Of a DNA stretch of 64,000 bases, positions 42,749-56,196 are shown piece after piece. How positions within the stretch are numbered: the first letter of the stretch is position 1; each line of letters begins with the position of its first letter. Position numbers and translations under genes: made by a program. The notes below the pieces were generated by a model. The model saw only the letters and a list, made by a program, of their open reading frames with translations. It did no database searches and had not been told where the DNA came from. Where the stretch lies: positions 6,834,607-6,898,606 of the forward strand of contig NC_060258.1 of the NCBI RefSeq assembly GCF_921293095.1. The letters are read 5' to 3'. The DNA is from Ischnura elegans. Taxonomy: Eukaryota; Arthropoda; Insecta; Odonata; Coenagrionidae.

Positions 42749-45312
42749 GAGCGTTCCACATTTAGTTGACAGTACGGGCCTTATGGATAACAGTGTTGCC
42801 AAGCTTCCGCTCTGCCGACAGGCATCCTAAAAGCGTATGCAACCACACACAATATGGCGCCAAAATGGTTTAGTTCAAAAAGGAGTTAGAAATTGCACAA
42901 AAGACGGCGTAAATTAAGGAATATTTTAGCGTAAATTACAATACCATTGCTGCAATATGAAAGGAAAAGTTTTTCGTTCTTTTATGTATGTACTTATTCA
43001 ATGCACAAGCTGAATAATGAATAATCTGTAATGTAAAGAATAACAATAAATTGAAGGAGAATAAAAATTATCGCCACTCCTGAATGAGACAAAATTTCTA
43101 TTCCTTCCATATTATGCAATATTTTTTGGCTCTTGCTAGTATTACATGAAAGGCGATGTTGTATAAGATCATCAATCAATCTTTAATTTTTCAAAATTTT
43201 CCCGTACTTGGTTTATTGTAAATTAAAGATCTCTTTTCAAGCTGACATCTTCAAAACTAATTTCCTTAATGTTCTTTTTCCTCCACTTTATAGTAGGCAA
43301 GGATTCCAATTTCCTTGAGTAATAAGAGGCATTATCTACCATTATAATTGATCCTTTGGGTAAGTTCGCAAGAAGTGAGTGCTCAAACCATCTCTCGTAA
43401 CACTCGCCACCCACTTCTTCATGCATTGAGTTCTTTTTGTACAGAAACACATACGATGCTCCTTTTATGAACCCATTTTCCGTTCCTGCGTGTATAATTG
43501 CAAATCGTCCTCCTCGGGAAGAGAGGGCCAAGCCCAGTATTTAGTCCATCAAGGAAAGCTTCACGCGGATTTTCTAATTGTTTGTTTCGCAAACCAATGT
43601 TCACTATTTGTCCAACATTAATCCAACTTTCGCCTGTGAAGACACTCGTCCTGTGTTCGCGACGATATTTTTTCAGCTGCCCTAAATAATTAATTGTGCC
43701 ACGAGCGAATAATATCATCCCTTTCGATAAGGATGATTCCTTTCCCCCTGCGTTCGTACTCGAAGCCTATGTCCAAAAGAAGACCATATAGTGTTGTCCT
43801 TTTGCAATCTGGGAGAATACTATCCATATTTACCAAGTTTAAGATGGATTTTAAAGCCGGAGGAATATTTTTCACGAAGGATTCATGTACCTTCCTTCTG
43901 ATTCCCGATCTCACAAAATCGTCGAAAATCACTGCTCTCGAATTTTTTTGAGGCTGTCTAATTTCTTTAGTTTTTGAAGGAGTTACCAATTGACCACGGG
44001 AGCTTTCCTTTCTCACTCTGTAAATAGTGGACTCCAAGCACCCAGTAGCCTTCGAAGCTTCTCGGCAGGCCTCACGACTGCTGAGAGATTTCCTTAATTA
44101 CGGGAAGATTTTGAGCACCAACTGTCTTTCGCGGCTTATGAGATTCTCACCTTTTCTCCTCCTCTTTGTATCGCACATATTGATGGGGCGTGTTACAGCA
44201 GAGATAAGTGTAAAACACACTTCACAATTCTCAGATTCAGCAGACCACACAGCACTTGTTCATTCCAAAAAATGCGATGACAAAGTGAACGCCTTCGTAA
44301 ATTCTTCCCCCGGCCCCTTCGGCTAGGGTCGATTCTGGTGCAGGTTTTATGGTACCCTATGAAAGGAACGAAAGGAACTCAGAAAAAACCCAAGCCCCCT
44401 TTTGCAAAAGGCGTGCACTGGATAGGGTAGTGTTTCGCAGAGATTATGAGATATTCTCTTTCTTGGTTTCCGCGATAAGACCGAAACACCCAGGGCTAAA
44501 GCGTCTTATTTCCAAGCCGCTTGCTTACTTTCGTGTATCAATGTATTCAGATAAAAACCCTGCTGTTACGACGTATGAGTATTCTCTGTTTAGGATATCA
44601 AATGAATAGATAAATACATTTCAGAGTATGCATAGACAAAAAACTCCTTTTCCGCCCGAGAATTTTCCCTCTGCGCGCAAGAAAAAGCGAGAAGCCCGGC
44701 CCAGCGGCGCCGTAATATTTTTTCTTAAGATCAAGACCTTGTAACTCGCTTCAGAATTAATGTAAGTTAATTATTTTTTCACCAAAAATAACTTTGTAGT
44801 TTTCTTTACATTTGATACGCAGCATATAGGGACCTACGACGTAAGAAACGTAAGTTAATAAGCGACTACTTTTTACCTTGCAAAAATCAAAATTTTCTTG
44901 TCCCTAAGGGTGTTACGTCGGCATAACAACATTTTAACTCAATATTTGTGCAATTGGTGAAAACCTTCAAAGATAAAATAGGGTGAAGAATATTGCGCAG
45001 AAGATTCAATTCAATACAGGAAACGGTCAGGCAGAAATTGCGAGAAGAAGATAAAGTAAAAAAATTCACGTATCTGACGGAAATTTAAGGAAATGTTTTT
45101 TATAGCTTTTGTTATAATTTTTATCGAAAAACTATCGGCACCAATGAATGCTGCATCTTTTTCTACATTAGAATGCAATTTTTAATCAGTACATCACGCA
45201 ACATTTATTTTCGTGCTGTTATTGACAACACCGCGCACCTGGCCTTATGGAGATTAACATGGGAAACGATTCTCCATAAGAGCCCATACTGTCAACTAAA
45301 TGTGGAACGCTC
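42749..45312 (-). mobile_element. Tc1/mariner-superfamily transposon in the satellite
   Basis: Terminal inverted repeats start GAGCGTTCCACATTTAGTTG at both ends and extend to about 40 bp with a few mismatches. TATA flanks both sides (42,745-42,748 and 45,313-45,316), matching the CTATAGATGG site in the uninterrupted satellite unit, so a TA-type target duplication is well supported. The transposase is on the minus strand. Length is 2,564 bp. Confidence 0.85.
43223..44130 (-). pseudogene. Tc1/mariner (IS630-type) transposase, decayed
   Basis: Read on the minus strand: an N-terminal HTH-like stretch (REASKATGCLESTIYRV near 44,050), a middle region with RRGKGIILIERDDIIRSW, the first catalytic block reading VFTGESWINVG, then AIIHAGTENGFIKGA, FEHSLLANLPKGS and MVDNASYYS, the second catalytic aspartate block. 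The parts are spread over at least three frames, so at least two frameshifts have occurred. In the first catalytic block Gly stands where the family has Asp (usually DE[ST]W), a change expected to abolish catalysis. Active enzymes of this family cut and paste the element at TA sites. The distance and type of the third acidic residue were not resolved. Confidence 0.82.
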
Positions 45313-45620
45313 TATAGATGGCAATATTTTACGAGGAAGTATGAAGTGCAAGACATGGTTGGTTAGGAGTGTAAGCTTCTTTATGAGATAAGAAGGAGAT
45401 TGGAGGTATGTATGGAACGAGTGTTTAAAGGAGAAAGGATGATGAAAACAGTGCTATAGATTTCAATATGTTACGAGGAAGTATGAAGTGCTGGACATGG
45501 TGGGTTAAGAGTGGCATGTTCTATATGAGATAAGAAGGAGAGTGAAGGTATCGATGGAGCGAGTACTTAGTGGGGAGGAGATATTGAGAACATTGTTATA
45601 GAGGGAAAAATGTTATTAGG
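45313..45620 (+). repeat. 142-bp satellite, block 3 (about 2 units)
   Basis: Resumes exactly where block 2 stopped (TATAGATGGCAAT) and decays after two units near 45,620. Confidence 0.9.
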
Positions 45621-48150
45621 ACTTTTCACGTTCCTGGCAGCTCATCTTGGCACGCATTCTACCTCAGTTTTAAGCCTATTTCACGAGGGTCTTAAAAGCT
45701 AATGTTAGTATCTGATTCCTTCGCAAACTCTCTCATATAGATTCTCTTATAAAGTCAAATTAATCATAGCATTTGCCATGTTGTTTAAAGTGGCGATACG
45801 GTATTCTAATCTCAAACAACTACGACCACTCGAATTTCATTCCGACACGGAGTCACCAGATCTCGAACAAAATCTCCTCTCCAAGGTTTCAAGCACACCA
45901 AATCACATTCCGTATTGAATTTTTCCGGGCGAGTCCTTGGTTATGTATCGGATAAAATCCTCATTGGTTACAGGACAACCCTTTCTATCACGAGGAAATT
46001 ATAGTGAATATACAGCAAAACATACATTTTGAATATAATTCACTCCTTGTGCCATTATGGATGGCAACAGCGGTGTATCGATTGATAGACTAAGTGGCGT
46101 CATCAACAGGTCCACTCTTTGCATGTTTTTGTTGCCTCCAATGTAATAAACTTGCATGGATTATCCGTAGGAATAACTAACATTTGGTGGTTTTGCCTTA
46201 TCAGGAATATGCGCGTATATAATTTGTTATTACGTGTATCATCTTATGACCGGGTGGTGTACACGTATCGGTTCTCTTGCCTACTGCATGTTGATGATTG
46301 ATCACCCCGTGCCAAGTACCCTGGCGGTGGCGCGCAGTGTATTACTTACATGAAAATTGCATACTTTTATTTATCCATTGTTCCATTGGAGAGCGTGCTA
46401 GTGGGGATTCTTTTACATGCTGCATGCTGGTGATTGGTCACCCCCTGCCAAACACCCGAGAGGTGGCTCGCATGCAGTTGTGCAGATGTGGAAGTATTAA
46501 ACGAAATAGTGCATGTCCGTGAATACTCAAACCCTGCCGAGCACCGATATGTGTTCGGGCGATGTGTGTTCGAATCCCGGACAAGGCGAATGCTATCTTC
46601 CTCTGTAATTTTCGCAAAAGTAAAAGTAAGTTAAAAAAATTACTGTGTCGGGAAAATATATGAACCCATCATATTTATTGTTATTTCATTTTAACGGTTA
46701 GAATTGTGTGGTTTAGGAGAGGTGTATGTTGCTATCGAGGAATTAAACATTCAAATATATGTTAGGTGGATCTGTGATAAAATTTGTGAATAAAGTTAGT
46801 TCTTTAGACCGATGCCTACAATGTCTCCTTAAGGAACGCGAATATCCAAACATATTGACACTTTGAGTAGGTGATGGTCGAAAACGTAATGCCAAAATGT
46901 AAATATGCGAACCGTATGGCTAAAATATTGTGCGATCAATTTAGAATTTCAAAAATTAATACTTTTGGTCGACGTTAATCTAATATGTACACCATATGGC
47001 TATGATATATACATATCTATTGATGGTGATTTTAGGAGAGATAAGATATGGCAAAAGGGGAGCTATCCGCTTTTACGTCTTCGATTGTTCTCCATTTCTT
47101 CTCCTGACACAGGAATTAACTCGGAGAGTCGAAATCGAGTAAAAAGAGCGATGAGAATTTGATTGCTGCAGTCAGAGAACTTCCTGAATCACTTCAATGG
47201 CTTCTTATCGCCCAGAAACTTAATCGAAGCGTCGAGTAGTTTCGTATTTGTGTCAAAGAAACAACCTATCAGAGGCTCAGAAAATACGAAAAAAAAATTT
47301 GATACGATAAATATGTGAAATGAGTCGTCTATATGAGTTCCAACTCGAAATAATGGCGTTTATGCCTTTTAAGTTCTTTCTTAAAAGCATGGCATTCTAC
47401 ATCCACATAATAACCTCTAGGATGTTTGGCAAGGGGTGATATATCACCAGGATGCAGAATACAAGAAGCCTTGCGCATAGTGCAAAAAATACGTGCATAT
47501 TCCTGCAGAGAGAAAACTTGCGAATGGCCTGGAATTCTTATTGAAAATCTATAAAAGTTTATAATAAACATGCATGCCATAAAACGTGGCTGTAAACCAC
47601 CGGAAAATGGCCATTTTAGCAAAGTTAACAAAATCGTTATTTTTCATCGCAGAATCACGATTCTAAGACGTACTTGATTTCTTGATTAGCAGGAGTGCGA
47701 TGAAAACAATCATTTTTTTATGATCGCATCCTCTGTAGCCACCGGCACCCTTACCTCAGCGTACTTCGTGTGAAAATTCTTTGGAGGAAAGAACCGTTCG
47801 TTGAGGGTGCAGTGACCCTTTTAATCACCCAGGTTTTTGAACTATTTGCTTGGAAAAATGCTTTTGTATGATTTGAATGGTTTAAATAGTTCAAATTGAG
47901 CGAAATAAAAAATATTATGTATTTTGTGGCGGTACATCATTTGTCGCGACTTCTTTTATTTTTCAAAAACGGTAGGTTTTCATTATTAAAAAATATATAT
48001 TTAAAAGTTAGAAATAAAGGTTATTCAACTCGTTCATAAAGAAGAGCAAAGTCCATTTCATTGTAATACACATCGATATAAATATTTGGATATATATATC
48101 GCAATATATTTTTGATGCTAATGTTTTAAAAAATTGCGAATTTAGTAAAA
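45621..48150. other. No recognised gene apart from repeats
   Basis: A 100-codon minus-strand frame at 47,329-47,631 (peptide with PGHSQVFSLQEYARIFC and KKELKRHKRHYFELELI) has ordinary protein composition but no motif, no clear splice sites and no paralogue here. Confidence 0.35.
46258..46640 (+). repeat. Repeat with B-box-like sequence and internal duplication
   Basis: Two ~35-bp copies of a block (TGCATG.TG.TGATTG.TCACCCC, at 46,286 and 46,421), then GTGTTCGAATCCCGG at 46,567, a good pol III B box. No matching A box in place, so a SINE fragment is likely. Confidence 0.4.
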
Positions 48151-48273
48151 ATGGCTGGATTTTTTAGTAGGGCTTTAAAGTTAGCGGCCGGTACTCGAAG
48201 TGTTAACGCCGTGTTTTCCTCCGCACTACCCTTTCTTCTTCCGTCACTCAAGTGCAGCAGTGAAGAGCTGTAA
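48151..48273 (+). CDS. Possible short CDS with mitochondrial-presequence-like peptide
   Basis: A 40-codon frame from ATG to TAA. The peptide MAGFFSRALKLAAGTRSV is amphipathic, with Arg and Lys but no acidic residue, the composition of a mitochondrial targeting presequence; the rest (FSSALPFLLPSLKC) is hydrophobic. It could be a first exon, a relic of a nuclear gene for a mitochondrial protein, or chance. No following exon was found. An AAG followed by TGCAG near 48,250 is not a donor. Confidence 0.25.
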   Translation: MAGFFSRALKLAAGTRSVNAVFSSALPFLLPSLKCSSEEL

Positions 48274-48849
48274 ATTTGAACCTCGACGCGAAAAGTTAAT
48301 TAAAAATACATTTCTTCGGGGAATATTAATGATGCGTTCCATGTCATACAAGGGGACAAAATACTTTCATATTGTTTTATTTTCAACCATAATTTATTAG
48401 CAGCGGTTTATATTGCAATTCTAAGTTGATTTACGAATCGCACCCCAAGCTGAATCAAAGCCAGTCGGTAAGGTCCCCGTAAAATTTTATTATTTTTTGA
48501 ATAAGAGCCGATAACATAAGTAAAGTGATGCACAAATGTAAACTAGTATATTTAGATTATGATATTTACTATATCAAAATCTATATAGATTTTCATTAAT
48601 AAAATCAGTAATTACTATCTGATTACCAATTATGCGAAATCACAGACCCATGGACGCCTCGGGGTATCAGAAAGAACGTTGTTTGAACTTATTTATAACG
48701 ATTGACGCCTCTAAACTAAATTGTAATCGCTTAATCATGCCTAATTTAAATCACTGGAATTGAATTTTGTCGGTGGATATCGTTTTACTCCTAATATTCC
48801 GCTTTTAATATGCGAGGTGATAACGGCAGACATCTTGAATTTTGCTCTC

Positions 48850-49015
48850 TCCACTTGAGTGACCCCTCGGAGTGTCCGACGCAGGTCACTCGTTTCCGAG
48901 GGCAGTCCGAGGGAGCAACGTCACTCGAGTGACGTCTTGGAATGCCAAAGTGGCGACCGAGAGTGCACTTGGAGTGACGAGTGGGGGGAAATCAACACTC
49001 GAGTGACGCTCTGCA
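48850..49015. repeat. Cluster of GAGTGAC / CACTCGAGTG palindromes
   Basis: TCACTCGAGTGA (48,921-48,932) and ACACTCGAGTGACG (48,994) with several half sites GAGTGAC or GTCACTC in about 170 bp. Probably the body of a small hairpin-forming repeat. Confidence 0.45.
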
Positions 49016-49119
49016 ATATGCCACTTAACCTCTCCCTCGTCTTCTCCAAACATTAAAAATCTACGCTGTGCAAAACGGTACTTTGAAATGGTGCACACCT
49101 CCCTTCACGAGGTTCATTC

Positions 49120-49520
49120 TCTCATAAATGCCCCGTCGCTTTTTATCATCTCTTTCTTCTTTATCTCCTATCTCCTTCGAATCCTCCTCCTGTACATTTC
49201 TCATATCATTATCTTTCTTGGAAATTTGCCATCGCCTTCCCTGGATGGAATTCTGCACACATGACCACTTACTCCTCTGTCCCACAGCACATTCAAAGAG
49301 ATTGAAACGGATCGATCGGATAGCATTGATGGCAAATTGAGGCATCTGGAGATAAATGAAAAAATTGTGATTTTATGTCTTCACCATTGTGTATTAGGTC
49401 ACGTACACATTCATGAAATATCCAGTTTTTTATTATTCAGAAAAAAAAACATTTTTTACAGATATGACAGTGGGACATCCCATTAATTGATTTCAGCTAT
49501 CACAGATTGCATGGAAAGAT
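49120..49520 (+). repeat. Dispersed ~370-bp repeat, another copy
   Basis: Shows the blocks GGAATTCTGCACACATGACC, GAGATTGAAACGGATCGAT, GGCAAATTGAGGCATCTGG and CACGTACACATTCATGAAAT in the same order as 34.13 and 36.59 kb. A shorter related piece follows at about 49,730-49,920. Confidence 0.65.
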
Positions 49521-51716
49521 TATTTTTGGTGCGAATTTCTAGTATTTATTAGATTTTTCTTATTATTAAGTTACAATTTAATTTTTTCCTGTGAATGACA
49601 TGTCCAGTCACCGAAGGAAATGGATTTGGAAGAAGAAATATTCGTGTATATGCTTAAGTTTATCTCAGTACAGATTTAAAATATTATTTTTTACTGTAAA
49701 TTTTGGTCCCGCTACAGCCAACGCACAACACCGCTGACATTTGAATTATCTGGTCATAACAGCCTAAACCGTGGTTTTATTTTCTTGCCTTGAATCATAT
49801 ACTCATCCACGAAATATCCTGTTTCTGCCTATAAAAAGTAGACTTTACAGATAAAAGAGAGGGTCTTACCTTTAATTACAGCAACTACAGAAAATCCTAA
49901 TCTTTCACGTTTTAGACGAGACTTTGCGTGGCGAAGTCATCGGAGGTACTTATTCGCTGCATGGAAATTAAGTGCTCAATTGATACTCAACTCAGAAAAT
50001 AATGTGTAATATTCGGGTAACTTAATTTTTTTGTTAATGTGTTGCATATTGTCGTAATTGCCTGTTGTAGCTGAGTTACCATAGTTAATAAAAGTATTTT
50101 ATTTCTGTTGTTTCATCGTTAACCGACAGAAATAATTCGTGGATGCATTCGTAATAGGAGTTTTTTTATACCTCAGTGTTAGGCTGATTTACCGTAAAAT
50201 TGGTATGAATTTATATTTAATTTCTTGTAATTTTTTGTTTCAAAGTCGATTATTCTGTTGAGGTTGGTGAATTTTTTGAGTTGTTTTTCCCTGAGTGATA
50301 ATGCCCGAAGGCAAATAATAAAATATTCATTCATTCGTTTATTCTTTGTTGACGACATTATATGAATAAGTTGCGGCATAAATATATTAGTTTAAAGGTC
50401 CATGGGAACCAAAAAAGAAGGGACAACAAATGGTAACTACTAAGTCTCCCGTACGGAAATAAACTAAAAATTTAATAATATTGTCCTAAAATCGGTATTC
50501 ACCATCAATAGTAAATTCAAATCGAGGGCTATATATATGCAACTGGTTTCCTTGTGTAATGTATCCCGGAACTCTATTTTAACGAAATATTAATTTTTAT
50601 ATACGTAGAGAAATAGTCTTATTGCAACGTTAGTGCGGAAAGGTAGCTTGTGGGCACTCATCTTAATCACAGGCGTCAGTTCAATCATTAGTCAGTTCTT
50701 ATGAGCTGATCATTTTTGGCTTTTGTTTCAGATGCATTTTTGACCCACACAGACCTTCGAAATTTGATTCTTGTAAATTTCGCATGCGGTCTGATAGAAC
50801 GTTGTGTTTTTAAATGGTGAACACTTTCAAAATTTCTATTTTTAATCTCAATAATCATCGCATTCTTCCTTTTTTGAGTGATAAGGACATGAGATACTTA
50901 AAAATTAACTTTTTTATTATTTATTAGAGGACGCAATAAACCTAAAATCACCTTCATTTATAAAGCTCTGTATAGAAAAATCAATTGATCTTCGTTTGTC
51001 TCGCCAACATCCGAAAATGGCTAAAGTGACCTTCTTCTCTCAACCACGGCACGGATTATCTTATCATTATGTTAGAAATAACTATGTCAACATATAGATA
51101 CTTATCAACAATTTCTTTGGTCGGTACTGTTTATAGGTTATCACAATGAAATTTGGCTATTTAATAAAAATTGCTTTTTTTGTATTTAAATCGTTGCTCT
51201 GATGAAGAAGCGTTTGCCGTCCTTGGGCCAATAGTTCGCGTCACTATTTGATTGTGAGCACCACGCCAATCAGCTTTCTTATCTGGATTACCCATGGGGT
51301 AGAGTCTAGCCTGAGTTAAGCTCAAAATCCATTACCTTCATATTCATCTCGTGATCCCATATCTCAATAATCTCGCAAAAAATCGTAACCAACCCAAAAA
51401 TTAATGTTAAAAAGATATCTATCCTTCCTATCCATTATGTTCAGTCAAGAAAATGGCAATAATTTTCGCCCAAGAAATGACTAGCAATGTCGTGAATTGG
51501 CTATACCTACTTTTTCATTTTTTTTAAGGCACTAAAGATTAGATAATCCCGTTCTCTGTGGGTGTAAAGGGCGTTTCCTAAGTCATGAGACGAGCAGATC
51601 TCATGCGAGTTGCATCTTACGAATTGATCTGCCATATTTTCTTCAACACCTGTTATCTGAGAAGTATTTGTCCATCATATTGGATTGTAATTTCTTTAAG
51701 TTTAAAAAGGCACTAA
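49521..51716. other. AT-rich, no gene seen
   Basis: A short block near 50,660-50,740 (AGTCAGTTCTTATGAGCTGATCA) recurs in diverged form near 52,500. No coding evidence. Confidence 0.4.
50230..50345 (-). repeat. Possible retrotransposon 3' tail
   Basis: Contains ATGCCCGAAGGCAAATAATA followed by ATTCATTCATTCG, resembling tails of insect non-LTR elements. No ORF adjoins it. Confidence 0.25.
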
Positions 51717-52024
51717 CCCCTTAACTGGGGAGAGCGACTTTAGTCGCAAACGGACTCTGCTCCCCATGGGGGGAGCGCGACAATAGTCGCGCGTGCCGTC
51801 GCGTCGTAATGTTATGCGGAGAAGGCGTGAATATTCATTCTTTATGCATCATTGCATGTTTTTTGCTTTGTCAGAGGTTCTATACCAATATATTTTAAGT
51901 ATATTGCCATTTTTGTGCAATAGCTTTACTATAAATTTTTTTTCGAAAACGGCATCTCCGAAAATCGGTGGATTTGCTTCCCACCAGGTGAAAGATAAGG
52001 AAATTTCTGCCACCAACCAAGGGG
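51717..52024. repeat. Possible piggyBac-like MITE
   Basis: The ends CCCCTTAACTGG (left) and mirror of CCCCTTGGTTGG (right) are flanked by CTAA and TTAA, close to the TTAA target of piggyBac elements. It contains the palindromes GCGACTTTAGTCGC and GCGACAATAGTCGC. No transposase. Confidence 0.35.
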
Positions 52025-52028
52025 TTAA

Positions 52029-55000
52029 AGAAAGGTTTGCTACATACGAGTATAAATATTTTTCCATTTCAGTAACAGAAGTTGTTTAATTTACGTTTCA
52101 GGATTGCCTTCTCTATATTGGGAATAGGAGAGCCGAGGAAGGAGCGAATATCGATTTCAATCAGATTGCTTAACCTATTGAGTAAGTAAATGCAAATGCA
52201 TTTATCTACGCTTTTTGTATGAATCATCCATTGCTGTGTGATTGCCTTACTCTAAAGCAGCATACCATTTAAGTGCAAGATTTAATGTAATACAATCGAC
52301 CAAAAGATTATTAAAATAAAAGAACCAAAAGAACGTTATTAATGGTAAGAATGGATAGTAAATATTTCTCTCGTACTTGTATCATAGCTGATAAACACTG
52401 TTACGAAAATCTAATTTATATGAAATTCACTTATTCCACGAGGCGTAGCCCAATCGCAACATAGTATGTACCTAATAGCTATTTAACTACCTCAATCAGA
52501 GACCGGCATTAGTCAGTTCATATGAACTAATTATTTTTTGCTTTATTTAATGGTGTTAAAATCTATAATACACTCTCATTTCACTATCGAGAGTATATAT
52601 AATTTCACTTTTCAAACAATGGGTGATTGAAGTCATGCTTTAGAAAGGCCATCTCTGTCTTTAGAAATGGGGAAAATGTTCAAGTTGTGGTTTCACTGAT
52701 TCTTGATACATAAAACTAATTTTAATATTCTGCAAATATTGCCAGAGAAAGTAGGCAAGAAAAGTAAAATAAAGAAAATCACGTCCTGAAAAGGCATTAG
52801 TCACCATTTCACTGTTTATTTTTTTTAGAGACGCAGACACAACTAAATTTTCCCAACAACTAAAACAAAACAGACCTACTGAAATTAAAGTCGTAGTTAA
52901 CAATTTAAAATTCACTAACATAGAAAAACTTTGCTGTTATATGCATGAACGACTGAAATTATTCAAGGCCCACACGATACAATATTGATGAATTTTAATT
53001 TACCGCCTAGTAACGCGTTGAATACAATATGTATATTAGAGATACCTTATGGCATTTTTATATTATTCTGCGTCGCTAATCGTGCGAAATTCCCTTTTTC
53101 TTCCGTCCGTCTTTTCTTTTGACCATTGTTTTGCCATCAGTTCATAAACACGAATGATTTTCAAATTATGGCCATTTCATGTTATTTCTACTCATATTAT
53201 AGAAGTGCTAAAAATGGAAAAATTATTCTTATACATATATCCCTTAATGAATATTCTGAATTGATAGAATAATCTACGGAACTGCTGAAAGTATGGCATC
53301 CATTTTGTCATTGCTCTGGATGTTTGTCGGCCTGGCCGTAAGAAACCCATAACAAGCTTACTCTATAATCGCCTTCTGTATTTCTTCCTTTCATCTTTTC
53401 TCAATGGCTTATAATGTGCTAGCTGGGATGCAATTAGCATAATCCCAAATACCCTGAAAACAATACGCTGAGCTTGAAAGTTAAAGATACGATCTTCAGT
53501 GAGCTACTCTTCATGGTGAGGTGATACAGAGTATAATTCTGAAAGTGGATAAGACTATTTAGAAATCTCCGTTACCATGGGGTGAGGTCCAAAGAACGCT
53601 ACATTCGTTATCGTGCGATCTCCAGGAAAGTGCTCCAGAGCACTAGTCGACAGGCGATACGTTCGCTACGAGAATTTCTTTCCGAAGCGGTCAAGAGCGA
53701 AGTCAAAATGACGGAATGAAAAAGGGCAGGCTAGCTGGATTTATGAGATGGAGGAGATTGTTTCAATTGTGACAAGAGACGATCAAGGTCATTGAATATT
53801 GATGGATATTGTCGAATATAGTTAGAATAAACTTTATTTGGAAGATCGTGGTTCCACAAAGTAAAACAAGGAACTTGGGGCTCATTTCTCATCCCTAACC
53901 CCGTATACCTCTTCCTTTATAAACTCATTACTTTACTAAGGAGAAATTTGGGTGATCTACAGTTTAATGACTTGTAATATTTCACTTATTATGACTAGCG
54001 ACTATTATAAAACTTTAATACATTCTATTTACTTGATATATCTTCTTTTTCTTCAATTTTTACTTTGTGGCATGAGATGATATGTGTCTAAATATGTTCT
54101 TACAATCGTTTCTACTTCTGCATGTCCCTTTAAATATTTTTTTGAGGCCTTCTGTGCGTAAGGGATGCTTCCAGAGGCTTTGAGTTTATTTTGTAGGAGA
54201 TAAGAAAATGTCTATGGAGAGATAGTGCTTGCTATGTATTCATTTATATCACAGTTAAACTAATATCCTACCTGTGAATGCCAGTGTCTTTCTATAATTA
54301 GGATTATGGTCAACATACGATTTTATTGTACCAAAATATTCTCTTTAATATTAATGATATTTTATGAATGATAATCAAACCAAAACAAAAGCAATGATAA
54401 CCATATTATAAAACTCGTCTTTTTTTAAGAATCAGGGGGAAACGTGCACCTGTACTCCTTCCCGAAATCTGGATATGTACCCTCGTTGTCTGAGCACTGT
54501 GCAACTGAGTAAATTTTATTCTTTAATAGGAAACAATGTTTTTTTTCTAATTTTCAAGTAAAAATATTCAACGTTTAATAAGTGAAAGATAGTAAATTTT
54601 AGCTCCAGTATAATATATGCAATATGAGGCCGCATCTAATATCTGTATCGGCTTCTTTTTTTACTGAAGAGTCAGGGGGAGATAATAAGTGGACGGGAGG
54701 AGTATGTAAGGAAGATAAGAAGGGGTGGTGTGGGGTGATTGGGGCCCTCAGCCGGGGCTAAAGATATTATCTTTTATTTCCTTACCTGAGGAGCCCTGGA
54801 TTGGAATATTTAGGAAATCCTTTGCTAGGAAATGGATTTTGACAGGGTTCTGCTTCTCAATACCTGGATATAAGTTTATGAAAAATAACAATTTCGTAAG
54901 ATAAAGTTCTGTGAAAGGTGGGAATATCACAGCTCATAAAATTCAATAATGTAGTAGGGCTATTTTTCTTAAACTTCCGATGTGTTATGAGAAAAAGACG

Positions 55001-56196
55001 AAGTGATGAATTAGAAATTATTCCTTTGCTAAATATTAAGCACACTTGTGGTGTTCTTCAGACATAATTGCCTCGGTGATTAGGGAATTGGTCGTGCCTG
55101 TAGACACGATTTGCTGTACCTTCTTCATAGGATGTTTCCGCTAATGACGTTCATTAATTTTGCCTTTGTCCTGAAGCTCTTTGCCCGTTTGAAAATGCTT
55201 CCATTCTAGCCACGTCTTCACTTTAGCGTAAAGTTGGAATGATGGATGGATGGAGGTAACAGGATCACCTATTATGCAGGACAGATAGAATCTTTTAAAA
55301 GGAGCTATTGTCAATTTTCAACATATTTCAAGGTTGCGCAGTCGATTCGGTAGTCCCATGGTTCAGTAAAGTAACATAATATAAGTGATGCTGTATATGG
55401 GGAGGCAATTGAAAGCTAAGGTAATTTACATTTCTTTGAGGATATAAGGAAGTGGGGAGGAAAACCTGGACTTCACTTGATTTGACGAAAGAGAAATTAC
55501 AATAAACATGCCGTCCAGGAAGTAACCATGCATATATTTATAATTTTTTGATGTATTTCCATCCATGCCGGCATCTGCTATTAAGTTGTTACTCAGGAAC
55601 ATTTTTTTTCTATTTGAATACAAGAGGGCAGCACTTATCCACAACATTTCAATGCGTATGATACATTTTGGCTCACAGAGTCATCATCTGATACAAGAAT
55701 TGTTCATTAAATTCTGTGGAAAGGTGCTATCATCTCTAATTTAAATATTTCGAACTTCCACCATATAGCACCTGCATCTGTCGATTTTCATCTACTGTTC
55801 TCACTTCTTTTTTCAGCAGCCTATTTTCCCATTATATTATGCAACAATAGATTTTCGAGCATATCATCTCTATTTTCATTCTAACCTCACTTCCCTCATT
55901 ATTATAGGTTTCGTATTAAACGATCGGTACTCCTGCAAGGTAGAAAACCCTCCCGACATTTTTAGCGTAGATATGTCTATTTTGGTCTCCAGAAGAATTG
56001 TTATTTCCTCATAAAAACGATGGTTGTGAGTGATTGCATTTCAAAAATGCCATTCCAGAGCATTTAACTTTTTAATTTGTGCTGCATAGTAAGCGAGATT
56101 TTTTTTCTAGTAACGCTTGTGCTAGTTGTTATGTTCGCACATTTATATCGACATCTTTTAAGGTAATAATTTGATATTCATTCATTTTCTTTACAG
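52029..56196. other. 4.2 kb AT-rich, no gene or repeat recognised
   Basis: Short frames only (52,661-52,921 minus; 54,748-54,930 minus; 55,426-55,647 minus) with no motif. May include the upstream intron of the ankyrin-family gene, whose first coding exon has an acceptor at 56,196. Confidence 0.45.

Noticed and set aside
43498-43951. Plus-strand frames inside the mariner element
   Set aside because: They are antisense to recognisable transposase blocks on the minus strand.
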